Counted from the stretch's first letter, positions 21,992-32,830 are shown. The stretch is DNA of 64,000 nt from Adineta steineri (GCA_905250115.1 CAJNOI010000103.1:234280-298279), one strand, 5' to 3'. Made by a program: numbers and translations. The notes: a model not told the origin generated them from the letters alone.

Positions 21992-24900
21992 ACAGACGAT
22001 ATATTGAATCTTTCTTACAATTATTTCGAAGACAATCTGATGCAGTATGTAGCTGTAGCACTACTCGATTACAAAGTGATACATTTTTCAAATTCTTTAT
22101 ATTCAAATTTATGTTTTATTTATCATTTAGACATTAACAATACTTAGACTTCGGTGTAATGGAATCGGTGATATTGGAGCACAATATCTAGCTGATGCAT
22201 TACGAAATCATCAGGTGACATATTTTTCAGATTTCTTTAAATTATACTTATTTTTGACGCTATACGCAGACACTTACCACATTAGACCTTTCTCACAATC
22301 GAATCAAAAATAACGGAGCAGAATATCTTTACCATGCCTTCAAAAAAAACAAAGTAAACCTTCGATGCTTCTCATTTATCGTAAATATGTTCTTTCTTTG
22401 ACATAGACGCTTATCCAATTGGAACTCAGAGAAAATCGTAGTAGCTATTGCACAGCTGTGAGTGCAGCCGTTCAGATACGAAACGATAAAGTAACTCATT
22501 GCTATCAGATTATTCATCATAAATTTTCACTTTTCTACAGACAATCACTAAGATGGATCTTACATATAAGAATATCGGCGACAACGAGATTAAATTTGTG
22601 ACTGTAGCACTACATAACAATGAAGTAACATAGTTTCTGTATATTGTTTTATTAATAATCATTATTTTTGTTTTGATCAGATAATCACCAAATTACACCT
22701 TTCGGGGAATAAAATCGGCTATACTGGAGCACAGCATTTAGCTGAAGCGTTACGCAACAATGAAGTAACATAGTTTCTGTATATTGTTCCACTAATGACC
22801 ATTTTTTGTTTTGCTGTGACATAGACAATCACCGAATTAAACCTTTCGCTGAATAAAATCGGAGATACTGGAGCACAGCATTTAGCTAAAGCATTACGCA
22901 ACAATAAAGTAACATAATTTCTCTATATTGTTCTACTAATGATGATTTTTTGCTGTGACATAGACAATCACCGAATTAAACCTTTCGCTGAATAAAATCG
23001 GAGATACTGGAGCACAGCATTTAGCTAAAGCATTACACAACAATAAAGTAACATAATTTCTCTATATTGTTCTACTAATGATGATTTTTTGCTGTGACAT
23101 AGACAATCACCAAATTAAACCTTTCGCTGAATAAAATCGGAGATACAGGAGCACAGCATTTAGCTGAAGCATTACACAACAATGAAGTAACATATATATA
23201 ATTTATCTGTATTGTTTCACTAATGATGATTTTTTGTTCTGATAAAGACAATCACCGACTTAAATCTTTCGATGAATAAGATCGGCGATATTGGAGCACA
23301 CCATTTAGCTTATATGTTACAAAACAATAAAGTAATTCATTTGTCTTTCTTTGATTTATATTTATTCCTCTGTGTAGGCTCTCACTTCACTGCTACTAGG
23401 AATTGCTTCATCACAGGTATCTATCCTATTCTACCCAATCATATTAAATATAACTTTCTTTCGCATAGTCACCTTCAACGGTAATAGGTCCTTATGATGA
23501 ACAATCAAATCGAATCGGATATGAAGGAGCAAAGCATCTTGCTGATGCATTACAAAAAAACAAAGTGAAGTATTAATCATACTTACTTAAGTTGAACTAA
23601 TCGTTATTTTACTTGATAGACACTCACAACATTAGATTTGTCAGACAACAGCATTGGAGATGTTGGAGTGAAATATCTCAGTGACGTATTACAATATAAT
23701 AAAGTGCTTGATTACGTAAAGGATATAGTCTTTATGCTAAATTTTATCTTTTCGTACAGACATTAAAAATATTGACACTTTCGCATAATAATATTAGTGA
23801 TATTGGAGTACAATATTTAGCCAATGTCTTACAAAATAATGCTGTAAAATGTTTTTTGAATTGATTTAACCAGGAATAATGATTTTATTTTTGAACAGAC
23901 AATCACTTCGATTGATCTATCAGGAAATGGAATTGGTGACATTGGTGCGAAATATTTGGGTGATGCTATGAAAAACAACAAAGTGATGAATTATTCTCAA
24001 TCTTTTTATTTTTATATATTACATTATTTAACATATAGACACTTACTAGACTGATACTCCATGATCATCGAAGAGAAACGAATAAAATCACCGATAATGG
24101 GGCACAGTTTTTAGATGATGCCTTACGAAATAATACAGTAATATTGATTTATCAAGTTTCTTTTTGTAAAAATTAATTTTTACTTTTTCATATAGACATT
24201 GGAAGAGTTGAGACTAAATAATAGTGCAAGTGGATATTGCGCAGTTGTAGAAGCGACTATCGAATTACGAAACAACAGGGTGATTGAACATTCCAAAAAT
24301 TATGCTTTATTTTGATTATCATTTTTTGATTTAGACTATCGAGACATTATATCTTTTAAACAAGGCAATTGGAGACAAAGAAATACAATGTCTTTCTAAC
24401 GTATTACAAAACAATCGAGTATCATACTATCATTTATTTTGTTTCTCTCATACAAAATTCTTTTTCTATATAGACATTGACTACACTAGATCTTAATTTC
24501 AATCAAATTGGAGACAGTGGAGCAAAATATCTCTCTGACGCATTAAAAAGCAGTACAGTAAGATTTTTCGTTCTCTCGCAAATTTATTTTCAATCTTTCC
24601 ACAGACGCTGACAAAATTATATCTTGGTCACAACCAAATCGGAGATATTGGAGCACAATACTTAGCTGATATTTTAAGAGACAATAAAGTCATTTATTCT
24701 GTTAATATATTTTATTTTTTATTGACATTTTCTGTTTCATTCAGACACTTATTACACTTGATCTTCGATCGAATCAAATTGGAGATGATGGGGCACAACA
24801 ATTGGCTTTTGCTTTGAAAAACAATGAAGTAACGAACTCTTTTTTAGTAATCGCACATTGAATTATCTTGATTGTTGTACTTAGACACTCCAAGAACTGA

Positions 24901-24998
24901 CACTTATTAATAACAAAATCTCGAACGAACTACAAAATCGTTTGGAAACAGAAGATAGAAGACTTTGTTTATCTATTTACTCTGATTCTGATGATTGA
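21992..24998 (+). CDS. Leucine-rich repeat protein (RI/NLRC-type LRRs), one repeat per exon
   Basis: Twenty-two exons were read: 21992-22075, 22131-22214, 22270-22353, 22407-22490, 22541-22624, 22681-22764, 22825-22908, 22964-23047, 23103-23186, 23248-23331, 23378-23416, 23469-23564, 23620-23703, 23760-23843, 23899-23982, 24039-24137, 24196-24279, 24335-24418, 24474-24557, 24605-24688, 24745-24828, 24885-24998. Nearly all are exactly 84 nt (28 codons), phase 0, with 46-61 bp introns, and each encodes one repeat of the form TLT.LDLS.N.IGD.GA.YLADAL.NN. This is the ribonuclease-inhibitor LRR class found in NLRC3-like proteins. The joined part is 619 aa ending SIYSDSDD. Exons 11 and 12 together make one disrupted repeat with an insert; exon 16 carries five extra residues. 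The start and any NACHT or F-box part upstream were not found. AATAAAATCAATA follows the stop. Likely a protein-interaction solenoid in the cytoplasm. Confidence 0.85.
22681..23247 (+). repeat. Tandem duplication of exon-plus-intron LRR units
   Basis: Four successive exon+intron units of 144, 139, 139 and 145 bp. Units 22825-22963 and 22964-23102 differ by a single base by eye (GCATTACGCAAC against GCATTACACAAC), introns included, which indicates a very recent duplication or gene conversion. Confidence 0.88.
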
Positions 24999-25539
24999 GA
25001 AGATGATTGTTATTCGAATTAACAATTAACTATTTGATTCACTTTTCAATAAAATCAATATATAATTATTATTCATCTAAGGATATTCCAATCGAAACAT
25101 AGATCTTTTCCATGGAACAATTCTTTGACGTTTTTTTATCGAATGAGACTTAAAAAGAGATTTGATCTGTCGGGGTGTGTGGGTAGGTATGGCTGAGAGA
25201 TGGATATAATATTCATACCACACCCGCACCTAAACCGATACCTACAACCACACTCATAGCCATACACTCACATCCACACATACCCACATTTACACCCACC
25301 CGTAATTGCATATTTATTAAAATAAAAGTCTAACATTAAACGAATATTTTCACTTTTGAAGCACTTCTCATCGTTGTAGTACGACATCTAAACAAAATGA
25401 TTCAGAACAGAATATTTTACTTTTCTTTTCGTATTAGATTTTGATTGGCTATTGGTTTTTTCCCAGTTATGCTGTCTGTCATCATGGTTTTATACAATGT
25501 AGTCATTTATGTGAAAAATTTCCCAACATCATTTCATCG
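24999..25539. other. Intergenic with telomere-like hairpin
   Basis: About 540 bp between the LRR gene and the second F-box gene. It contains the longest two-armed GT/CA-rich structure at 25172-25302. The open frame from 25441 upstream of the chosen F-box start may be 5' leader. Confidence 0.5.
25172..25302. repeat. Telomere-like GT/CA foldback, long copy
   Basis: CGGGGTGTGTGGGTAGGTATGG is followed by a spacer and then a long CA-rich arm with CCACACCCGCACC, CCACATACCCACATT and ACACCCACCCG. The C-rich arm consists of diverged CCCACA-like hexamers. Confidence 0.62.
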
Positions 25540-27326
25540 ATGACAAACAACATGTTAGCATCTCTTGAAACATTGCCAATTGAATTACTGTATCAGATTT
25601 TTGATAATCTCGATGTTGAAACAATTGTAGTTTCGTTAAGACAAGTATGTCGATTGTTTCGTTCAGTTATTCAAACTTATAACCGTTATGTATTCGATTT
25701 TCAATCGATTTCGAAATCTAATTTTAATCTTATTTGTCGAATAGTTCGTCATGAGAATGTCATTTCATTGATACTGAACAATGACAAAACACCTGGCCAG
25801 ATAGATTTTTTTCTTTCGTCAGTTCGAATTTATCGATTTACTCGACTTCGATCTCTTATTCTTCGAGATGTTGATGAATCGCAAGCAACTAATATTTTAA
25901 CACGTATAAAAGTTGATCAGCTTAACTCATTTGTAATAAAAATACAAAAATATGATCAAAGACGAAAAATGACAACTGTGAAACTTATGACTACTATCAT
26001 TTCCCAATTGCATCTTCAGAAACTTGACATACAAATAGAAAGTGAGAGATTTGGTTTGATAAAATGGCTTGAAAAAAGTACGCTTCGTGATTTATCAATC
26101 AATGGAAATATGACTTTCCATAATTTATGCACAATTATGCAATGTTCTCCACAGTTACGAGCACTTACGATACAACAAGTACTGCCATTTATGGATAACA
26201 CGAATAATTCCATATGTTTTCTTCAATTGACTTCACTTACGATTGCTGAAATACATATAAATATCGATCAACTAGAATCTTTTCTTTTATTCACTCCATC
26301 ACTGACTCATCTAAAAATGATTGGTGAAATAAATATTCTTGATGGAACAAGATGGGAGCAATTTATTCAAATACGTTTACCAATGCTAGATAGATTCGAA
26401 CTTTTGGTATGGATATATCACACGTTCCCTCAAACTCTTCAAGATATTGAATCAATCATTAAATCATTCCGATCTTTATTTTGGATTGAACATAAAAAAT
26501 GGTTTTTCACATGCGAATATGATATTGAATCTTCGAAAAAAATATATCTCTATTCATTACCAATTTGTCAAACAACAATGAAATACATACCATCGTCACA
26601 GAGAATGTCACTTTCCACCACTACTACATCTAATTTATCAAGAATGGACAATGTCGAGAATGTTATTTTAACAATGACAAAAGCTTTGGCTGATGAGATA
26701 GCGGAGAAAGTATGTACTAAGGTGTGTTATTTTTAAGAAAATAATAATACTACAATGAGTATTTTTAGGAAACAATGATCATGAATCCTGTGTTTTGTAA
26801 AGCGACTAAACTCTTTATTAATCTGGCCGATGATTGGCCATTTATTCCTCTCATTTCACTTTCAGTTCTTATCGATCTTTCACATCTTGTTGAAATCGAA
26901 TTTAACAGCTGTTTTCCTATTACATCAGATACAAATGCATTATCTGATATTATCAATTTAATTCAACAAGCACATAATCTTTCATCTTTATTAATTTATT
27001 CACATTTTGCCTATGGATTTGGTTTATGTACAGAAGATATTTGCTGTCTTATTTCGCGTCAGATAAAACATTTACAAATACCTGTTGATGATTTAAATGA
27101 TATAAAAATTGTTTTGGAACGATGTAATCATTTATCAAGTATTCAATTCGATATTCGTCAAAGAAAATTTTCAAAAGAGATTGTCCAATGGATAGTCGAT
27201 AATACAATCGATTCAACATATCGAACAGATGCCAATTTTGTTAAAGTGTGGCTTGGGAAGAATAAGATCGAATCAAATGAATTTAATGTTGGATTTAAAC
27301 GAATGAAATTCAGTGAACATTGTTGA
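25540..27326 (+). CDS. F-box protein (paralogue 2)
   Basis: Two exons, 25540-26721 and 26769-27326, with a 47-bp GT-AG intron, give 579 aa. The N-terminus is an F-box (LETLPIELLYQIFDNLDVET, then LRQVCRLFRSVIQTYNRY) at residues about 8-50. Leucine-rich segments follow (LQLTSLTIAEIHINIDQLES, TPSLTHLKMIGE, WEQFIQIRLPMLDRFELL). The frame is open 33 codons upstream, but the Met at 25540 gives the F-box position seen in the paralogue (MSNLSLDCLPVEIL) and is preferred. The product is expected to act as the substrate-binding part of an SCF ubiquitin ligase; no known substrate can be named. The last exon is clean, and no breaks were seen. Confidence 0.82.
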
Positions 27327-28103
27327 GCTATTTGATTTTTTTATGATTTTCATTAAAATAAACTCGAAATGATAGGAAATTCGTCTTCCGAAGTCTTTTT
27401 ACCTGTTAATATATAATCTTGCCTACAACAAGAAACTAAAATGTTTCGACGTACCGTGATATTTTTTTTATTAATTTTATTTATTCTTGCATTTCCATAT
27501 GCATTGTTGATGTGATATTCAACTTATCGATTTCAATAAAAGATGAATTGAACATGTGTGCAGACGACTGTGATCATTTGTCGCTAACAAAAATCGACAT
27601 CGGTCTATCGTTTTCTATGTATATAAAAAACCTAGGACAACATTTCAATTAATTCTAAGAATGAAACAACCTTTTCGTTATTTGTCATAGGTTAAATGGA
27701 AGATTGACAGCTATTCATTTGAGAAAAATTTGTTTTATATCGATTGTTACTGTCTAAATTACTTTATTTGTTTGTCTCACATCAAGCAGACTTTTTGTAC
27801 CTTTTCATCTCAAAAGAAGGACTAACACCGACCAATAAATCCTTATCAATATGTCATCACTTAATTTATAAATTCTAAATATTAGAAAAAAAGCGCTTAT
27901 AAGCATTATGTTTCTTATTTAGGTTCATGACGTCTGTTTTGAGAGATTTCTGAATTATCAAAAGTCATTTGCGTAAAAGTATTTTGATCAGACATTTCAT
28001 AAAACTGTTAAACAAGTAATTAGTAAAAGTATAAGAGATTTAACGCACACGCTACTAAGATCATTAAAGGATGTGACAAAATGACTTGTAAGAATTCTCT
28101 AGA
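27327..28103. other. Intergenic, no gene seen
   Basis: About 780 bp from the end of the F-box gene (AATAAACTCG near 27357 may be its poly(A) signal) to the hAT-like element. No credible frame or structure was seen. Confidence 0.4.
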
Positions 28104-28111
28104 GGCATGAC
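28104..28111. repeat. Target-site duplication of the hAT-like element (left)
   Basis: GGCATGAC; its identical partner is at 29020-29027. Confidence 0.8.
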
Positions 28112-29019
28112 CAGTGTTTCTAATAGCGCGTGCCGACTGTGTTAGCAAAGTGCCGGCGGCACATAACAATTTGAAATGACACGTTATTTGGTACTTTGCT
28201 GAAAAAAACAATGTACCTAGATGGCACTTTGTTAAATGAAAAAGTACTTTACTTATTGGTTTTACTATAGCTTATCCATAAATTACTTTTTTTTTCTTTG
28301 TCCTTCCTTTCTTTTCGTTTTACTTGCAGGTGGAGCTTAGATAGTTCATTCTTTTTCGAGATTTATTATCTGCTGCCGGTCGTAGAAATTATTGTTTCTT
28401 CTCTAGATAATATTGATTTTTTATTAAACAGGTTATTCGATCCATTTTTATCTTAGCACATTTATTTGTTAGAGTTGTTTACAAAAAAACTTGGAAACCT
28501 TCTACAAATATCTTCTCCTATACAGGTGCTTTTCAAATTAGTTTATAATGTGGTAGTTAGCCTACGAAGAGCACTAAACAACAGTATAATTTCATATTCT
28601 TTTGATTGACTTATAAAAAATAGAAAAGGGAAAAAAAATTACACTCTTATATATATATAACATGTAATATGTCTCTCAAAAAGGATTTATCCCTGGAAAA
28701 ATCAGTTCTATATTCATTTCTAACAGCAGAAAAATAGCTATCTTAAAAAAAATCTTTCCAAGTTTTTTTGCAATCAATTGTATGTACTATTGATTGTTGT
28801 TGACATGTTTTACTTTGGTTACATTATTTTTCTATAGAACTATTTCATCATGAAAATATATGAATAGTAAAAACTTTGTTTGTGTTTTTTTAACATGGTT
28901 TTTTTACCTTTGGCACGGTATGGTACTTTGCCATTCAAAATAAAGTACCAAATGGTACTTTAGTTACACGTTGAACGTGCCGAGAGGTACTATACTTCAG
29001 ATTCCTATTAGAAACACTG
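28112..29019. mobile_element. Non-autonomous hAT-like DNA transposon
   Basis: The 908-bp block starts with CAGTGTTTCTAATAG and ends with the exact inverse CTATTAGAAACACTG. Identical 8-bp flanks GGCATGAC lie at 28104-28111 and 29020-29027. CAGTG-type termini with an 8-bp duplication are the hallmark of the hAT superfamily. The inner ends carry repeated GGTACTTTG/CAAAGTACC-type words that could act as transposase sites. There is no transposase frame, so it would depend on an enzyme supplied elsewhere. The two flanks are still identical, which suggests a young insertion. Confidence 0.85.
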
Positions 29020-29377
29020 GGCATGACTGAAGTTATAAACGTAAATCTACTAGAATTAATATTAGTTTTATTTATGAATATTCAGTTGTTTTCAAAGAAC
29101 TCTAACATTTCTTCATAATAGTTATTGAGAATTTTATATGAAATAGCGTTTTATCACATATCATTATATATAGTTATACACTAGCATGATTGTTCTGGTA
29201 AAATTGGCCCTTTACATCTATTATCGGTAATACATGACAAGTGCTTATCTTTTTACTTGGAAAAACAGCTAATCCTAAGAGAAACATTCTTTTTCACTAC
29301 GTCATCACTAACTAGAAGATAGATCAGAAAGTAAATAAAAACCGGTAAATTTCTCGTCTTTTCTTTAGATAGTAGTA

Positions 29378-30295
29378 ATGATGAATGACAATAATTCAAT
29401 GGCAGTTGATACTGAATCATGGTTTATTTCTTTTGATATTATCAATATTATCTGTCTTTTTATAGTCATTCTACTTACTATAATATTTTTATTTATCATA
29501 ATATATGATAAAACATGCCATACAGTTCCTATGATGTTAGTTGCCAATTCTTGTCTAGCTGAACTTCTAATTACATGTGATTTATTTTGGATGGCTATAT
29601 TTGCATTAGAAAATGATCTTAAACAACAACAATATATGGATTCATTTTGTATTTTTCGAGGCTATGCAATTTATACCACATGTTTTACTCAAAATTATTC
29701 GTATTTTCTTCAAGCTATATATCGGTATATGTCAATTGTGCACCCAACTCGTTTATTTTGGCGATCAAAACGAGTTCAAATTTTTTTCATCGGTTTAAGT
29801 TGGTTCATTGGAGTTATATGTGTTTTTCCACATCTATTTACCGGCAGAATAGTCTATCATAGTGATGATCAAATATGTCAAATGTCTCTTAATCTTTCTG
29901 TCGTCACAGTTTATAATGTTGTTTTGCTCTATTTAATTCCTGTCAATGGTACTATCTTTATATATTTCAAATTAGTTCGATATGTTAAACAAATGAGCAC
30001 ACACGTTACATCAGCCAATACTTTATTACGTGCGCAACGAGAATTAAATATGGTACATCGAATAGTGGTACTTGTATCCCTTTTAGTAGCATTTGGTTTA
30101 CCTTATGCAATCTTTATCTTTATGGGTTTCTTTACTCAACCTCCAAAGTATCATTTTCGTATTGCTTACACATCGATTAGTGTATCATTGATCATTATTA
30201 TGATAACTATATTTCAGAGTACAGAACCACTCAAAGCATTTATAAGCAGAAAAATCAACCGGAGACCGATCATGACAGTACAAACAGCGGAATAG
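29378..30295 (+). CDS. Rhodopsin-like GPCR, intronless, orphan
   Basis: Single-exon ORF of 305 aa with seven hydrophobic segments: about 17-43, 50-77, 93-113, 134-154, 176-198, 229-250 and 263-281. Class A marks are the NSCLAELL segment in TM2, Cys91 before TM3 with Cys167 in the second extracellular loop (the expected disulphide), and LPY in TM6. The DRY box is replaced by YRY (115-117), and NPxxY in TM7 is absent (FQSTEPLKAF instead). This fits the large divergent GPCR families of rotifers and other invertebrates; the ligand is unknown. The first of two adjacent Met codons is taken as start; Met2 is equally possible. The tail is short and has no obvious palmitoylation Cys. Confidence 0.85.
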   Translation: MMNDNNSMAVDTESWFISFDIINIICLFIVILLTIIFLFIIIYDKTCHTVPMMLVANSCLAELLITCDLFWMAIFALENDLKQQQYMDSFCIFRGYAIYTTCFTQNYSYFLQAIYRYMSIVHPTRLFWRSKRVQIFFIGLSWFIGVICVFPHLFTGRIVYHSDDQICQMSLNLSVVTVYNVVLLYLIPVNGTIFIYFKLVRYVKQMSTHVTSANTLLRAQRELNMVHRIVVLVSLLVAFGLPYAIFIFMGFFTQPPKYHFRIAYTSISVSLIIIMITIFQSTEPLKAFISRKINRRPIMTVQTAE

Positions 30296-30479
30296 AGAAT
30301 CAGATCAAAAGAATAACATGTAATTGTTTAATCAATGTTGTATTGTAATTCATCACTCACCTATATATATATGAATAAATATATGCATGTCCTTTTAACT
30401 CGTTGTCTCTAAATGATATATTCTCTTTCTCGTAGAGAAGAGTCTTGCAAACATAAATTGTCTGGTTGTCTGTCCGCAG

Positions 30480-30790
30480 GGTCAAAAAAACACTGAAAAC
30501 CAATTTTCAGGAAAAGACATTTCTAGAGGTTTTTCGATGCGGGGAGTTCGAATCTGAGGTCTATTGGGTGACCACGGTTAGGGGTGGGTGGGTGAAGAGG
30601 GCGGGTGTGGGTGAAAGGTCAAAAAAACATTGAAAACTGATTTTTCGAAAAAGATATTTCTATAGGTTTTTCGATACGGAGAGTTCGAAATCTGAGGACT
30701 ATTGGATGACCGTGTGAAGGGACGGGGGTGAAGAGAAGTCAAAGGTCAAAAAAACACCGAAAACTGATTTTTCATGGTTTCTATTTGTTT
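30480..30790 (+). repeat. Imperfect ~130-bp tandem repeat, about 2.3 copies
   Basis: GGTCAAAAAAACACTGAAAA recurs in similar form at about 30480, 30617 and 30744, followed by shared blocks AGGTTTTTCGAT, GGAGAGTTCGAA and TGAGG.CTATTGG.TGACC. A G-rich GGGTGGGTGGG segment occurs at the end of copy one. Confidence 0.75.
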
Positions 30791-31017
30791 TTCCGGTAAA
30801 TGTGAAGAAAATGCATTTTTACGAGAAAGAGCTAAGCGAGTCCTCGGAGGAGCGTTACTTGTAATTATATTGATTTTAATATTGTGCCTCTTCTGACTGA
30901 GATTAACTTTGCTCAAATTCAGTTCGCTTTAGTATTTCTAGAAGATATAATTGTATTTATATTATTCAGTGAACCACAATCATGTACACGATTTCACGCG
31001 ATGAAAATTTTTTCATG

Positions 31018-31067
31018 AGGATGTGGATGTCGTAAAAGATTATTCTCAATCCTACCTACATCCACTC
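31018..31067. repeat. Telomere-like foldback, short copy
   Basis: GAGGATGTGGATGTCG then CCTACATCCACTCTC. Its 3' end CATCCACTCT is shared with the copy at 32010-32068. Confidence 0.55.
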
Positions 31068-31491
31068 TCAATATTAGAGTTTTCTTTTGAGATACATTTT
31101 ATATTCATATTTTGACAGCCTTAATCTTTAATCTTAATAACTGTGATATAATTTTTTACTTTCATAACTTCATATTATGAGACAAATTTTATATTCTTTA
31201 ATTTTATTTCTTTACACAATAATAATAATAAACATAAAAGAAAAAAAAATAACATTTACACAAAAAAAACAATAATGTAACTTCGTAGTACAGGTAATGA
31301 AGTTTGTATTAGATTTTTCATTTAAAAATTTTCGTAACCCATTTCCATTCAAATAAAAGAAGAAATAAGAATAATTTTGATTGAAATCAATACTTACGTT
31401 AGATTACTAAGCCCAATTGTAGACAAAAATTGAATTGCAAATTCTATATCTTTTTTATTGTCATGACGAAAAATACCATAAAAACAGTGTG

Positions 31492-31923
31492 CTAATGTTC
31501 TATAATACACAACAAAAAATAATAAATTAATTTCTGTCTTCTAATCTCTTCATAATCCAGGGCGAACAATCCGGGACGGAAACGGCCGGTTCCATGGTAT
31601 TCCTGCCGAAAACGATGAGTTTCCTGAGGATTTTCAAGGAATATTGGGTCAGGATTCATCGGTCTGGGTAACTTGAAATGGTAGTTCATGTGCATAATCA
31701 ATTTGTCATAATGTGCAAATAAAGAAGAAATAGACGATCGACGTCGTTTGTATGATGAATGATGACGTGGTAGGAATGATGATGAATTCCAACTAGAAGA
31801 TAATGACGAAGATGTTTGACCAATAGATACTGATGATGAAGAACTTGTGCTAGATGATAATGAACTTGTATTAGATGATGATGATGTTGAAATGGAATTA
31901 TCATTTACTTTCGAGTTAGACAT
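31492..31923 (-). CDS. Ser-rich chimeric open frame (doubtful gene)
   Basis: A 143-residue frame starts with a Ser/Thr/Asn-rich stretch, then RHHSSYKRRRSS and YHGTGRFRPGLF, the peptide read from repeat copy B. Its last dozen codons run through what is intron sequence in the plus-strand CWC22 copy (shared block AAGAGATTAGAAGAC, then AAATTAATTTAT). It is therefore a composite of a low-complexity segment, a repeat and CWC22 intron. Expression is doubtful. Confidence 0.25.
   Translation of the reverse strand: MSNSKVNDNSISTSSSSNTSSLSSSTSSSSSVSIGQTSSSLSSSWNSSSFLPRHHSSYKRRRSSISSLFAHYDKLIMHMNYHFKLPRPMNPDPIFLENPQETHRFRQEYHGTGRFRPGLFALDYEEIRRQKLIYYFLLCIIEH
31555..31660 (+). repeat. Dispersed GC-rich repeat, copy B
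   Basis: GCGAACAATCCGGGACGG, AACGGCCGGTTCC and GGTATTCC match copies A (16548-16645, opposite strand) and C (32733-32830). It lies inside an intron position of the broken CWC22 copy. Confidence 0.5.
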
Positions 31924-32009
31924 TTTTATCTATACAATGCATATCTAAATAGCTGAAAACGAATGAAAATGGAATATATTACATGATAGAAAACAATGAT
32001 ATAAATCTT

Positions 32010-32068
32010 GAGGGTGAGTGTGGGTGTGTATGTTATATCCAACTACACACGCATTGACCCATCCACTC
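32010..32068. repeat. Telomere-like GT/CA foldback
   Basis: GAGGGTGAGTGTGGGTGTG, a spacer, then CAACTACACACGC and CCCATCCACTCT. Confidence 0.58.
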
Positions 32069-32732
32069 TGTTTTGGTGGATTTCAGTCGATTGCCTGCGC
32101 TTTTCTACAGGAACCGATGAGAAATCATCGGAAAGAATCTGAAAAATTTTCGGTGAAGATATTGACAAAACAAATTATCAACAAATTGTAACTGTCGGCA
32201 AAAAGTACTTGTCGGCTAACTGATTGTTGGTAAATTGTACCGGATCCATGTTGACTCACTATACCAAGAAAAGGATCATATGATCGTTTTTGTGCTCACA
32301 TATGAATAATTTTTTTATATACGATCATCTACAAATTAGATTTTATCTTAAATAAAAGCTTTTATTTTATATAGTAAAAAAAACATACTTCTTGGCTGTG
32401 GGATAATAATATTTGATGCAGTAATTTGTAAGCACATTGTTCTGCATTAATCGCTGACTGAATGCTCAGATATATGTTTTGCTCTACATCTTTTCGATGA
32501 TTATTATGTGGTTGATTAATATTTATTCGATCATCATCGATAGGTCGATCTGTAATTATTGAGTCTAGTAAATCTATCATATGTGTTTGTTGATCGCCTT
32601 CAACAACTAAATCAAGACTCGGTACGATACATGGATATAAATGAAAATGAGTTAGTTGTTGAACACCGAAATATTGAATTAGAGTTTCTGTAAGTTTTTT
32701 ATTGATTGTTCTACTTAATTATTCATACAATC

Positions 32733-32830
32733 CATGTCAAGCAATCCGGCACGGAAATAACCAGCTCCAGACCATTCCAGCGATTTCATGGAAGTAGTAT
32801 TCCGGTGAATGGATCCGGTTAATATCGAAC
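32733..32830 (+). repeat. Dispersed GC-rich repeat, copy C
   Basis: CAAGCAATCCGGCACGG, CCAGCTCC, GTAGTATTCCGG and GAATGGATCCGG closely follow copy A. It lies just upstream (in gene orientation) of the first minus-strand CWC22 exon. Further GC-rich sequence continues to about 33000, where AATACTACTTC forms an inverted match to GAAGTAGTATT at about 32790. Confidence 0.5.

Larger units (their letters stand above)
30296..31397. other. Intergenic with tandem repeat and one telomere-like hairpin
   Basis: Contains a three-copy tandem repeat (30480-30790) and a GT/CA hairpin (31018-31067); the rest is AT-rich. No gene was seen. Confidence 0.5.
31398..32687 (-). pseudogene. CWC22 splicing-factor fragment (broken, inverted copy)
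   Basis: Two exons of a CWC22-like gene are clear on the minus strand. Exon 32687-32389 encodes FGVQQLTHFHLYPCIVPSLD, then LVVEGDQQTHMIDLLDS and NIYLSIQSAINAEQCAYKLL, matching the end of the MIF4G half of CWC22 (known form: LDLVEEEDQFTHML, TIYLTIQSSLDFEECAHKLL). Exon 31499-31398 (102 nt) encodes FRHDNKKDIEFAIQFLSTIG of the MA3 domain. The two exons expected between them are missing; a Ser-rich frame and repeat copy B stand there instead. At the start of the next exon the acceptor reads GG in place of AG. CWC22 is a spliceosomal protein that loads the exon-junction complex; this copy cannot make it. A functional copy should exist elsewhere. Confidence 0.75.

Noticed and set aside
28020-28211. 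63-aa minus frame
   Set aside because: It crosses the left border of the hAT-like element, so it is a chance frame.
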